Source: an uncultured Collinsella sp. (GTDB lineage Bacteria > Actinomycetota > Coriobacteriia > Coriobacteriales > Coriobacteriaceae). Taken from it: a stretch of 7,114 nt of DNA. Where the stretch lies: contig CATZIG010000105.1 of NCBI GenBank assembly GCA_958419975.1, positions 1-7,114 of the forward strand, written 5' to 3'. Shown here piece after piece: positions 1 through 5,985 of the stretch (position 1 is the stretch's first letter; the number at the start of each line of letters is the position of its first letter). The position numbers were made by a program, and so were the translations under genes. The notes beneath the pieces are model-generated. The model had not been told where the DNA came from. It was given only the letters and a program-made list of their open reading frames with translations, and ran no database searches.

Positions 1-42
1 CGAGCCGACGCGCACGTGTACGAGACTGAGGAGGCGCTGTAG
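1..42 (+). CDS. C-terminal end of an unidentified upstream gene (partial)
   Basis: Reading from base 1 gives 13 codons and a TAG at 40-42, ending in an acidic tail (ETEEAL). Eleven of the 13 codons end in G or C, as in the genes downstream, which supports this frame over the other open frame (bases 2-117), whose translation is rich in Arg and Cys and looks non-coding. The same strand and a gap of only 72 bases to the next gene suggest it belongs to the same polysaccharide operon. Too little is present to name a product. Confidence 0.5.
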   Translation, partial: RADAHVYETEEAL

Positions 43-103
43 TGCAGCCGGGTGGAAAAATCGAATGCAAAAATTCAGAAATAGCGGTTGCTCGATATCA
101 ATC

Positions 104-108
104 GGAGG
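104..108 (+). promoter_or_regulatory. Ribosome binding site that fixes the GTG start of pyruvyl transferase 1
   Basis: GGAGG lies 6 bases before GTG at 115. It decides between this GTG and an in-frame TTG at 88, which has no Shine-Dalgarno sequence and would add nine residues (LDINRRKH and neighbours) ahead of the conserved family N-terminus. The rest of the 43-114 leader shows no convincing promoter or terminator. Confidence 0.8.
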
Positions 109-114
109 AAACAC

Positions 115-1218
115 GTGAAAGTATCCTGCATAACCAGGCACGCAATCTCTAATTATGGCTCCCTGCTCCAGGCATATGCGACACAACGAGCGGTAGAGAG
201 CTTGGGGCATGAGTTCGAGATTATGGACTATGTACCTGCTTGTGAGGACGTATCCCAGCAGGTGAGGACGCTTCTTTCGACAAAGCCGTCCTGGAACGGG
301 AACCCGTTGAAGAAGTCTGTCTACAGACTTCTGATGGAGCCTGAGACAAGGGTGGCGGGCAAGCGGTTTGCGCGTGAGCGTTCCCAGCTGCTTAAGATGA
401 GCCCTCACTATGCATCCCTGGAGGAGCTGAAGGCTAATCCGCCCAAGGCCGATGTCTATATGACTGGAAGCGATCAGGTGTGGGGTCCCATCAGCTCGGG
501 CGCATACGACCTGTCATACGCGCTTGAGTTTGCTCCCGAGGGCGCAAGGCGCATCTCATATGCGGCAAGCTTTGGTAAGAAGAATATGCCGGATAGCGTG
601 CGCCCCAGGTTTCTCGAGGACCTTCGAGCATATGAGGCCGTGTTCGTACGCGAGGATGCCGCGCGCGAGCAGCTTGCCTCGTGGGGCATAGAGGCCGGAC
701 AGGTTGTCGATCCCACGCTGCTGCTTGATGGCGAGGCGTGGAGAAGGATGGCGGCACCTGCCCCGAAGGGCGAATACATCCTCGTCTACCAGATTCACAG
801 CGACCCGACGGTGGGGCAGTACGCCGTGAAGGTTGCCAAAAAGCTTGGCTTGCCCCTGATACGGATCTCCGCAAGCCTGCACCAGGCCTCACGCGAGGGC
901 AAGTTCAAGTGGCTGCCGACGCTTGCTGAGTTTCTCTCGTATGTCGACAACGCAGCATGCCTAGTCACGGACTCGTTCCACGGTACGGCTTTTGCCATAA
1001 ATCTCAATACGCCGCTGGTAGAAGTGCTGCCCAAGAACGGAACCTCGAGCAGGAACGTGAGTATTCTGCGACTCACGGACCTCACGGACAGAGTGCTTCA
1101 GAATCTAGATGATGTCGAGTTAGCATCCAAGCAGATTGACTTTGGTCGGGTCAACGACGTGATGGGTGCGGAGAGGGAGAAGTCCCTAGCGCAGCTCAAG
1201 AGCATGATTGAGGAGTAG
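115..1218 (+). CDS. Polysaccharide pyruvyl transferase family protein (1)
   Basis: Predicted 367-residue cytoplasmic enzyme of the polysaccharide pyruvyl transferase family (CsaB/WcaK-like), which moves the enolpyruvyl group of phosphoenolpyruvate onto a sugar hydroxyl pair to give a pyruvate ketal. Visible motifs in order: N-terminal SNYGSLLQAYATQ (about 12-24), TGSDQVWGP (about 117-125), VDPTLLLDG (about 198-206) and VTDSFHGTAFAI (about 284-295); the DSxHG motif carries the family's conserved histidine (H289). Length is normal for the family. The GTG start is chosen because GGAGG stands 6 bases upstream and MKVSCITRH then aligns with the usual family N-terminus. It is separated by only 4 bases from the iron-sulfur gene downstream, so the two are almost certainly cotranscribed. 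A 10-bp perfect hairpin lies inside the gene at 311-332. The acceptor sugar cannot be told from sequence. Confidence 0.9.
   Translation: MKVSCITRHAISNYGSLLQAYATQRAVESLGHEFEIMDYVPACEDVSQQVRTLLSTKPSWNGNPLKKSVYRLLMEPETRVAGKRFARERSQLLKMSPHYASLEELKANPPKADVYMTGSDQVWGPISSGAYDLSYALEFAPEGARRISYAASFGKKNMPDSVRPRFLEDLRAYEAVFVREDAAREQLASWGIEAGQVVDPTLLLDGEAWRRMAAPAPKGEYILVYQIHSDPTVGQYAVKVAKKLGLPLIRISASLHQASREGKFKWLPTLAEFLSYVDNAACLVTDSFHGTAFAINLNTPLVEVLPKNGTSSRNVSILRLTDLTDRVLQNLDDVELASKQIDFGRVNDVMGAEREKSLAQLKSMIEE
311..332. repeat. Intragenic 10-bp perfect inverted repeat
   Basis: AGAAGTCTGT (311-320) and ACAGACTTCT (323-332) are exact reverse complements around a 2-base centre, within pyruvyl transferase 1 (codons for KKSVYRLL). 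A weaker 6-bp inverted repeat (AACGGG/CCCGTT, 295-308) lies two bases upstream, but that length is expected by chance. No T-run follows, so it is not an intrinsic terminator. Confidence 0.75.
1212..1215 (+). promoter_or_regulatory. Ribosome binding site for the iron-sulfur protein gene, inside the end of the preceding gene
   Basis: GGAG, within AGGAGTAGGG, covers the last codons of pyruvyl transferase 1 and lies 7 bases before an in-frame TTG at 1223. It favours this TTG over an in-frame TTG at 1208, which has no upstream Shine-Dalgarno match. Placement of the site inside the preceding coding end suggests translational coupling. Confidence 0.55.
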
Positions 1219-1222
1219 GGCA

Positions 1223-2350
1223 TTGTCAAACGTTGGCACTAGGACGGTATGCAAGAAGGATATGTGCGCTGGCTGTATGGCCTGCGTCGATTCATGCCGA
1301 CATGGAGCGATTGCCATTGAGGATACGATTGAGGCGTATAACGCCCGTATTGATCCTACAAGGTGCGTGGGATGTGGACTGTGCGAGAAAACGTGTCCCC
1401 AGATGGTATCCCCATCTTCGTTGCGTCCTCTCGAGTGGCTACAGGGGTGGGCGAAAGATACATCGCTCAGAATGTCATCTTCGTCCGGGGGTCTGGCTAC
1501 GGCCATCTCGGAGGCGTTTGTGGCGTCAAATGGATTAGTGTGTTCATGTGCACAGGAGGGCGGTGAGTTCCGGTTCCACCTCACTTCTGATGCGGATTAC
1601 TTGAGGAGGGCCCAAGGCTCCAAATACGTCAAAAGCAATCCGCTTGGTGCGTACCGCGAGGTTAGGGAGGCCCTGCAAGGTGGTCAAAGGGTTCTCTTTA
1701 TCGGTCTTCCTTGTCAGGTTGCTGCGATGCGTAACTTCGTTGGAAGCCGTTTAGCCGATTCCCTTTACACCATCGACCTTATCTGTCATGGTTCACCGTC
1801 CCCCAAGGTCCTGAGCCGATTCTTGGAAGAGACAGGTAACAACCTGTCTAATGAGCTGATACTGGACTTTCGAAAGAAAGTCCAGTATCAGCTCCGCTAT
1901 CGCGGAGCTGATACTGTGGGTAGGACGGGTGTCCGCGATCGCTACTCGATTGCTTTCCTCTCGGGTTTACCGTATACGGAAGGCTGCTACTCCTGCCGCT
2001 ACGCCAAGGGTGATCGTGTCTCCGATATTACGCTTGGCGATTCATGGGGTAGCGAGCTTTCTGATGAGGTCGCGAACGGGATATCCCTCGCACTTGTGCA
2101 GACAGACAAGGGTCGAGAACTGTTAGAAATGACGGACCTTGAGCTTTTGCCGGTTGATCCTGGTCTAGCTGTGGCCAACAATGAACAGCTTCAACGTCCT
2201 TCGACGAAGCCTATAGAAAGAAATACCTTTATGGACGGCTTTCGTAACGGGGTACGGGTTAACCGACTCGTTCTCAGGGCGAGGCCAAAAGACTGCGCCA
2301 AGTACTTGGTTAAGGATATACTGCTTGCACTGGGTTTGCTCAGGGGTTAA
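1223..2350 (+). CDS. Coenzyme F420 hydrogenase/dehydrogenase beta-subunit-like iron-sulfur protein
   Basis: Predicted 375-residue soluble redox protein. The N-terminus is a two-cluster ferredoxin domain: CxxCxxCxxxC at C15, C18, C21, C25 and again at C48, C51, C54, C58 followed by Pro, the classic pattern for two [4Fe-4S] clusters. The rest matches the FrhB-type N- and C-terminal domains: SSSGGLATAI, QGSKYVKS, FIGLPCQ (about 159-165), DLICHGSPSP (about 185-194), LDFRKK (about 214-219), CYSCRYAKGDRVSDITLGDSWG (about 255-276). Family members are flavoproteins; many sit in exopolysaccharide loci next to pyruvyl transferases, as here, but their reaction is not established. Use of true F420 is doubtful in the inferred host. 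The segment after LDFRKK is encoded by large inverted repeats (1853-1916), and the Gly-Trp usual there in relatives is not visible. The TTG start is inferred; 1208 is the alternative. Confidence 0.85.
   Translation: MSNVGTRTVCKKDMCAGCMACVDSCRHGAIAIEDTIEAYNARIDPTRCVGCGLCEKTCPQMVSPSSLRPLEWLQGWAKDTSLRMSSSSGGLATAISEAFVASNGLVCSCAQEGGEFRFHLTSDADYLRRAQGSKYVKSNPLGAYREVREALQGGQRVLFIGLPCQVAAMRNFVGSRLADSLYTIDLICHGSPSPKVLSRFLEETGNNLSNELILDFRKKVQYQLRYRGADTVGRTGVRDRYSIAFLSGLPYTEGCYSCRYAKGDRVSDITLGDSWGSELSDEVANGISLALVQTDKGRELLEMTDLELLPVDPGLAVANNEQLQRPSTKPIERNTFMDGFRNGVRVNRLVLRARPKDCAKYLVKDILLALGLLRG
1830..1849. repeat. 8-bp inverted repeat directly upstream of the large hairpins
   Basis: AGACAGGT (1830-1837) and ACCTGTCT (1842-1849) are perfect reverse complements around AACA. 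An 8-bp hairpin of this kind is expected about once in 7 kb by chance, so it matters mainly because it ends 3 bases before the 19-bp repeat. Confidence 0.5.
1853..1894. repeat. 19-bp perfect inverted repeat with GAAA loop, inside a coding region
   Basis: Left arm 1853-1871 (GAGCTGATACTGGACTTTC) is the exact reverse complement of right arm 1876-1894, around the loop GAAA at 1872-1875. As RNA this is a C(GAAA)G-closed GNRA tetraloop on a 19-bp stem. Both arms are translated without interruption: the left encodes ELILDFR, which includes the family-conserved FR motif, and the right contributes KVQYQL. A nested 10-base palindrome, CTTTCGAAAG (1867-1876), sits at the centre. No T-run follows on either strand. 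Confidence 0.95.
1883..1916. repeat. 15-bp perfect inverted repeat sharing an arm with the 19-bp hairpin
   Basis: CAGTATCAGCTCCGC (1883-1897) pairs exactly with GCGGAGCTGATACTG (1902-1916) around TATC. Bases 1883-1894 are also part of the right arm of the 19-bp hairpin, so the two stems cannot form together. The third copy makes a 12-bp direct repeat (1853-1864 and 1905-1916) offset by 52 bases, and so read in a different codon phase: ELIL in the first copy, GADT in the second. Confidence 0.95.
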
Positions 2351-2396
2351 CACATCGAGAGCGTTTGCTTTAGGCATTAATGATAAGGTAATCCAT

Positions 2397-3335
2397 ATGT
2401 TGAGTAATTCCAAGGTGCCAAAGTGCGTCGTATTAATGGCGTCATACAACGGCATCCCATTTATTTCAGAACAAATTGACAGCATTCTCTCGCAGGCTGA
2501 AGTTGACGTACGTCTTTTTGTCCGTGATGACGGGTCATCTGATGGTACTCGTGATCTTCTGCAGCGCTATGCAGATGAGGGCAGTCTGACTTTGTTAACA
2601 GGAGAAAACCTAGGACCTGCTTTAGGGTTTTTGACGTTGTTGCGGAATGCTCCCGAAGCTGATTACTATGCGTTTTCCGACCAAGATGATATTTGGGATA
2701 GCGATAAACTGATAACTGCGATTAAACAGCTTAAGAAGCAGGAGAATTTGGCTCTTTATCATTGCAATTCAAGACTTGTAGATTCAGCTGGTAATGAGAT
2801 GGGCCGGTTAACCTATGGGCAACAAAGGTGCATATCTTATCGAGATAACGACCCTCTCAACCAGCTTTGCATTGGGTCACCTATGGGATGTACGCAAGTA
2901 TTTGATAGGCGTATTTGGGAAGTTGTTTGCTTGCATGAGCTGCCCCATCCCGTCATCATGCATGATAAGCTGATAGCTAATCTATGCGTGCTGCTGGGTT
3001 ATCGGATTGTTTTCGATGCTTCTCCTCATATGGGATATCGCCAGCATGGTCGTAATGTGGTCGGTGTGAGTACTGATTTACCATCTAAAGTGATTGAGAA
3101 AATCAATAGTTTTTGTCATCCGCGAGAGATTACTCTTGCAAAGCAAGTTACTGGACTTCTTTCAACTTATTCCGACTGCATTCTTCCTCCAGAGCGTGCT
3201 CTTGGAGAGTTGGTATCGAAAATGGACGCTTCTTTCATGGCTAGGTGCAGGGTTTCTTTCTCTTCGAGGCTGAATTTCGGCAGTCTACAAGAGGGCCTTT
3301 TCAATAGATCTCTCCTCTTGTTTGGGAAGCGATGA
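2397..3335 (+). CDS. Glycosyltransferase family 2 (rhamnosyltransferase-like)
   Basis: Predicted 312-residue cytoplasmic GT-A fold glycosyltransferase that would add one sugar from a nucleotide-sugar donor to the growing lipid-linked repeat. The family 2 pattern is clear: CVVLMASYNGIPFISEQIDSI (about 10-30), nucleotide-binding VRDDGSSDGT (42-51), and FSDQDDIW (about 93-100), whose acidic residues bind the divalent metal and donor. The SDQDDIW form is common in putative rhamnosyltransferases, but donor specificity cannot be read from it. The ATG at 2397 is chosen over upstream TTG codons because AAGG stands 8 bases before it and the conserved beta-strand begins close to the N-terminus. A 46-base gap separates it from the iron-sulfur gene; its TGA (3333-3335) is followed after one base by the next start. 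It is clearly AT-richer than its neighbours, suggesting separate acquisition. Confidence 0.9.
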   Translation: MLSNSKVPKCVVLMASYNGIPFISEQIDSILSQAEVDVRLFVRDDGSSDGTRDLLQRYADEGSLTLLTGENLGPALGFLTLLRNAPEADYYAFSDQDDIWDSDKLITAIKQLKKQENLALYHCNSRLVDSAGNEMGRLTYGQQRCISYRDNDPLNQLCIGSPMGCTQVFDRRIWEVVCLHELPHPVIMHDKLIANLCVLLGYRIVFDASPHMGYRQHGRNVVGVSTDLPSKVIEKINSFCHPREITLAKQVTGLLSTYSDCILPPERALGELVSKMDASFMARCRVSFSSRLNFGSLQEGLFNRSLLLFGKR

Positions 3336-3336
3336 T

Positions 3337-4614
3337 ATGAGTAAAAGCATCCCCAAACCGCACAATAGTGCGTACGTCCTAGCGCTTGCCTTTTGCGACT
3401 ATCTCAAGGACAAGACCGGCACCCCAAAGGCTATTATGGCGAGTCAGCAGGCCATGGCGTCGCACGGCATAAGTTACGTCTATCTCCACTCGGTTAAGAA
3501 GACCCTGTTCAGGGACGACCAGATGCTATTTTGCGAATTCGGGGTTACGGTCGACGGGGTGGAGGCTGGTGTTTTCAGTATTGCCCAGGTGTGCGAGGCC
3601 CTTTGCAGCTGGCAAAAAAGCGGCTTCAGCCTTCTTGAGCTTCATATCCACCACCTTCTGTACGTGAGCCTTGAGAAAGTCTCCGAACTGCTAAAAGTTA
3701 CAGGCAAAACACCGGTCAGGGCCTTTCTCCACGACTATTACCTGTGTTGTACAAGCTATAACCTCCAAAATAGGAGCGGCTTTTGTGACAGCTCAAGGCT
3801 CGGCGACGTTCCCTGCGAGAAATGCCCCCACTTCAGTAACAGCCTTCGTGTGGAGTCGAAGATCCAAGGGCTGTTTGACTCCATCAAAAATCTCCGTTTT
3901 GTTGCACCTTCGACCTATACGAAGAATCGGTTTCTCTCATTCAGGCCCCAATACGAGGGCCTTGTTGATGTAATACCGCACCAAAAGCTGCTTGGAGAGT
4001 ATCTGGGCAACAGACGTCCTCTGAACGCAGGGGAGCGCATCAGGGTTGCCTTTCTGGGGATGCCGAGGAAGACAAAGGGCTGGGAGACCTGGCTTCGCCT
4101 CGTATCTGCGGTCGATGAACAAGAGTACGAGTTCTTCGTCTTCAACAGCTCGAACGAAATGTATCCAGGGATGAACAAGCGGTTTGTCGAATTTGATGAG
4201 AAGCACCCAAATGCCATGACCGACTCTCTCAGGGAGTGCGAGATTGCCATCGTTGTCATGTGGCCATCTTGGCCAGAGACCTATAGCTACACCTGTATGG
4301 AATCTTACTCCGCAAACGCTTATACGATTTCGAGTGCATGTGCAGGCAATGTCGCCGACTTTGTCGTTGAACATGGGTCCGGTTTGGTGCTGAATAACGA
4401 GGAGGAGCTAATCGGGCTGTTTAGGGATAAGAGCCGGCTTATCAGGGAGGTCAATCGTTTCAGGAGCGGAAAGCCTGGTCCGCTCGATCTTGTCGATTCA
4501 GATGAGATCGTAGACCTGCTTCCATGCTCCTCGGTAGGTCTCAACACGGGAGTTCACATGCACACGAGGCTGATTGAACGTGTGCTGCTGGAGGTACTCA
4601 ATGCAAGATCATAG
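3337..4614 (+). CDS. GT-B fold glycosyltransferase (family 4-like) with a cysteine-bearing N-terminal domain
   Basis: Predicted 425-residue glycosyltransferase. The C-terminal half has the GT-B donor-binding signature: a strand and loop VAFLGMPRKTKGW (about 237-249) and WPETYSYTCME (312-322), which supplies an E-x7-E pair (E314, E322) typical of retaining family 4 enzymes, followed by SACAGNVADFVVEHGSGLVL. The N-terminal acceptor domain contains LHDYYLCCTSYNL (about 131-143), then C150, C160 and C163, a pattern seen in some bacterial family 4 relatives; I infer a metal-binding or structural disulfide-free cysteine cluster but cannot prove it. The ATG at 3337 has GGAAG 7 bases upstream and begins one base after the preceding stop. 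The end overlaps the polymerase start by 14 bases. The linkage and sugar are unknown. Confidence 0.78.
   Translation: MSKSIPKPHNSAYVLALAFCDYLKDKTGTPKAIMASQQAMASHGISYVYLHSVKKTLFRDDQMLFCEFGVTVDGVEAGVFSIAQVCEALCSWQKSGFSLLELHIHHLLYVSLEKVSELLKVTGKTPVRAFLHDYYLCCTSYNLQNRSGFCDSSRLGDVPCEKCPHFSNSLRVESKIQGLFDSIKNLRFVAPSTYTKNRFLSFRPQYEGLVDVIPHQKLLGEYLGNRRPLNAGERIRVAFLGMPRKTKGWETWLRLVSAVDEQEYEFFVFNSSNEMYPGMNKRFVEFDEKHPNAMTDSLRECEIAIVVMWPSWPETYSYTCMESYSANAYTISSACAGNVADFVVEHGSGLVLNNEEELIGLFRDKSRLIREVNRFRSGKPGPLDLVDSDEIVDLLPCSSVGLNTGVHMHTRLIERVLLEVLNARS
4590..4595 (+). promoter_or_regulatory. Ribosome binding site for the polymerase gene, inside the preceding gene
   Basis: GGAGGT stands 6 bases (from its last paired G at 4594) before ATG at 4601 and lies inside the last codons of the GT-B glycosyltransferase. 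It settles the start against an in-frame TTG at 4574 and an internal ATG at 4709, and implies coupled translation. Confidence 0.8.
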
Positions 4615-5983
4615 GCATGCGAGGCTCGTTATAAATAAAGCGGAGGAGCGGGCTGGTCGAAGAGGTCGTTGGTATCTCCCTAATAAGCAAGGCGTTCTAA
4701 CCGTTTGCATGGGTGACCTGGCGGATGCGACGATCGTTATAGGTATCTTGGCGCAGGTTTTCTTCCTTGAGTACTATGGTCTGGGGCGATACCTCAACTG
4801 GGTAATTACCGGCATGATTTGCGTGAGGGCGCTCTTCTCCGGATGGAAATATAGCGGTAGAGCGCTACTACTTGGGCTGATTACCGTTGCAGGGTGGCTG
4901 TCTGGTGCCCTCTTGGGTGGCAATATGGAAACGTTTAGGGCGAATATTTTGCTGCTCCTCTACCCGTTTGTCTATACGCTTTACTTCTTTCTTTTGGTCA
5001 CTAACAAGAGGGATTTTCTTCTTGGACTCTTTGATGCAGGTTTTCCGGTCTTCAACGCCATATTGCTTCTCAATATGGCGATCATGTTTATCCAGTACTC
5101 TACCCATGGGATGATCGCTGCGACAACGAACGACATCAGTTACTTCGAGGACAATATCTCCGGCCTGTTCTCTTATGCGTCCGTCCATGCGGTGGCCCTT
5201 TACACTTCATTCGTCGTGCTCTACAACTTCGTCTGGATTAGGAGGCTTCGGGGTCCTCTCTGGCCATCCCTTGCCATCGCTTACAACGTCTGCCTTATCG
5301 TCCTGTCCTTCTATCTTGCGACACTCAACGATAATAAGGCGCTCTTCATAATCCTTCCTCTCGTTTTAGTGATGTTCTGGCTTATTTCAGTCATGAAGGG
5401 AGAAGCGGATGTTTCGGGTCCCTTCTTTTGGCTTGTCGCCTTGTATTTTATCCTGACAATTGCATACGCCTTGGTGCCTGCGTTCCAGATCCTCGTGGAT
5501 ACGCAAGTGTTTGGTCTGTTCGATATGGTTGGCAGTTCAGCTTCCGTCGGTACTGCTGCCGACGGCAGTAACGAGAGGATTGCTATCATCGGCTTCGCTC
5601 TCTTGAGACCGGCTACATGGAGTCTCGGAGAGGGTCTTGGAGCCTCAAGCTTCTACGCGTCCGGGTTCATGTCGTTTAACCACTTTGGTCAAGCGGATAT
5701 GGGGTCTTTCTTGATTCTCATGGGGGTTTGGGAGACGGCAGCGTATGTAGCGTTTTTCCACTCCGTGGTTAGTGAGTTTATGGAGCAGGAAAAAGGATCT
5801 AATGGCCGGCTTGTTCGTTTGCCCCTTTTGCTAACAATTCTTATTACCTTTCTGTATACGCAGTGCTTTACAAGGGTGAACTGCTGCTTGTGCCTACTGC
5901 TGCTCTGTGGAGCGCTGGCTTGGTCGTGGAATTCCTCGGCTGCAGACTATTTGATTATTGATAGAGACGAAGAACAGGTTTGA
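4601..5983 (+). CDS. Wzy-like O-antigen/capsule repeat-unit polymerase
   Basis: Predicted 460-residue integral membrane protein with a basic cytoplasmic N-terminus (about residues 1-36, rich in Arg and Lys) and roughly 11-12 hydrophobic segments, at about 43-60, 62-81, 86-105, 113-131, 140-165, 196-215, 224-245, 247-265, 275-297, 368-387, 407-425 and 428-446. A large hydrophilic loop at about 298-367, containing SNERIAIIGFALL and WSLGEGLGASSF, is placed between late segments, as in Wzy polymerases, where such loops act outside the membrane on polyprenyl-linked repeats. Wzy proteins share topology more than sequence, so the name rests on topology plus position between glycosyltransferases and a flippase; an O-antigen ligase is the main alternative. 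The start is fixed by GGAGGT. The stop overlaps the spacer before pyruvyl transferase 2. A 10-bp hairpin lies inside at 5056-5080. Confidence 0.78.
   Translation: MQDHRHARLVINKAEERAGRRGRWYLPNKQGVLTVCMGDLADATIVIGILAQVFFLEYYGLGRYLNWVITGMICVRALFSGWKYSGRALLLGLITVAGWLSGALLGGNMETFRANILLLLYPFVYTLYFFLLVTNKRDFLLGLFDAGFPVFNAILLLNMAIMFIQYSTHGMIAATTNDISYFEDNISGLFSYASVHAVALYTSFVVLYNFVWIRRLRGPLWPSLAIAYNVCLIVLSFYLATLNDNKALFIILPLVLVMFWLISVMKGEADVSGPFFWLVALYFILTIAYALVPAFQILVDTQVFGLFDMVGSSASVGTAADGSNERIAIIGFALLRPATWSLGEGLGASSFYASGFMSFNHFGQADMGSFLILMGVWETAAYVAFFHSVVSEFMEQEKGSNGRLVRLPLLLTILITFLYTQCFTRVNCCLCLLLLCGALAWSWNSSAADYLIIDRDEEQV
5056..5080. repeat. Intragenic 10-bp perfect inverted repeat
   Basis: CGCCATATTG (5056-5065) and CAATATGGCG (5071-5080) are exact reverse complements around CTTCT, inside the polymerase gene in a hydrophobic segment (codons for NAILLLNMA). 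No T-run follows. Confidence 0.75.
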
Positions 5984-5985
5984 AC

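Noticed and set aside
43..114. Promoter or terminator between the upstream gene and pyruvyl transferase 1
   Set aside because: Only a 4-bp stem (GCTG/CAGC) without a T-run and two AAAAAT repeats were visible; neither supports a call.
1853..1894. Invertible DNA switch (phase-variable element)
   Set aside because: Only 4 bases lie between the arms, so inversion would change almost nothing, and no recombinase gene is present in the window.
1853..1916. Intrinsic transcription terminator
   Set aside because: The stems are long and stable, but no T-run follows on the + or - strand, and they lie in mid-gene in an open frame.
1935..1942. GCGATCGC palindrome as a genomic signature site
   Set aside because: A single 8-base copy; not repeated in the window.
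2351..2396. Internal promoter ahead of the AT-rich glycosyltransferase
   Set aside because: TTGCTT and TAATGA/GATAAG-like hexamers exist, but they are only about 7 bases apart; no pair with 16-18 base spacing was found.
4261..4275. TGGCCA repeated twice, three bases apart
   Set aside because: Explained by the Trp-Pro-Ser-Trp-Pro codons of the glycosyltransferase; no wider repeat.
4426..4443. GATAAG/CTTATC inverted repeat in the GT-B gene
   Set aside because: Six-bp arms with small loops are expected around a dozen times in 7 kb by chance.
5544..5570. Overlapping short inverted repeats around CTGCCGACGGCAG in the polymerase gene
   Set aside because: Arms are only 6-7 bp; GC-rich codon usage easily produces these.
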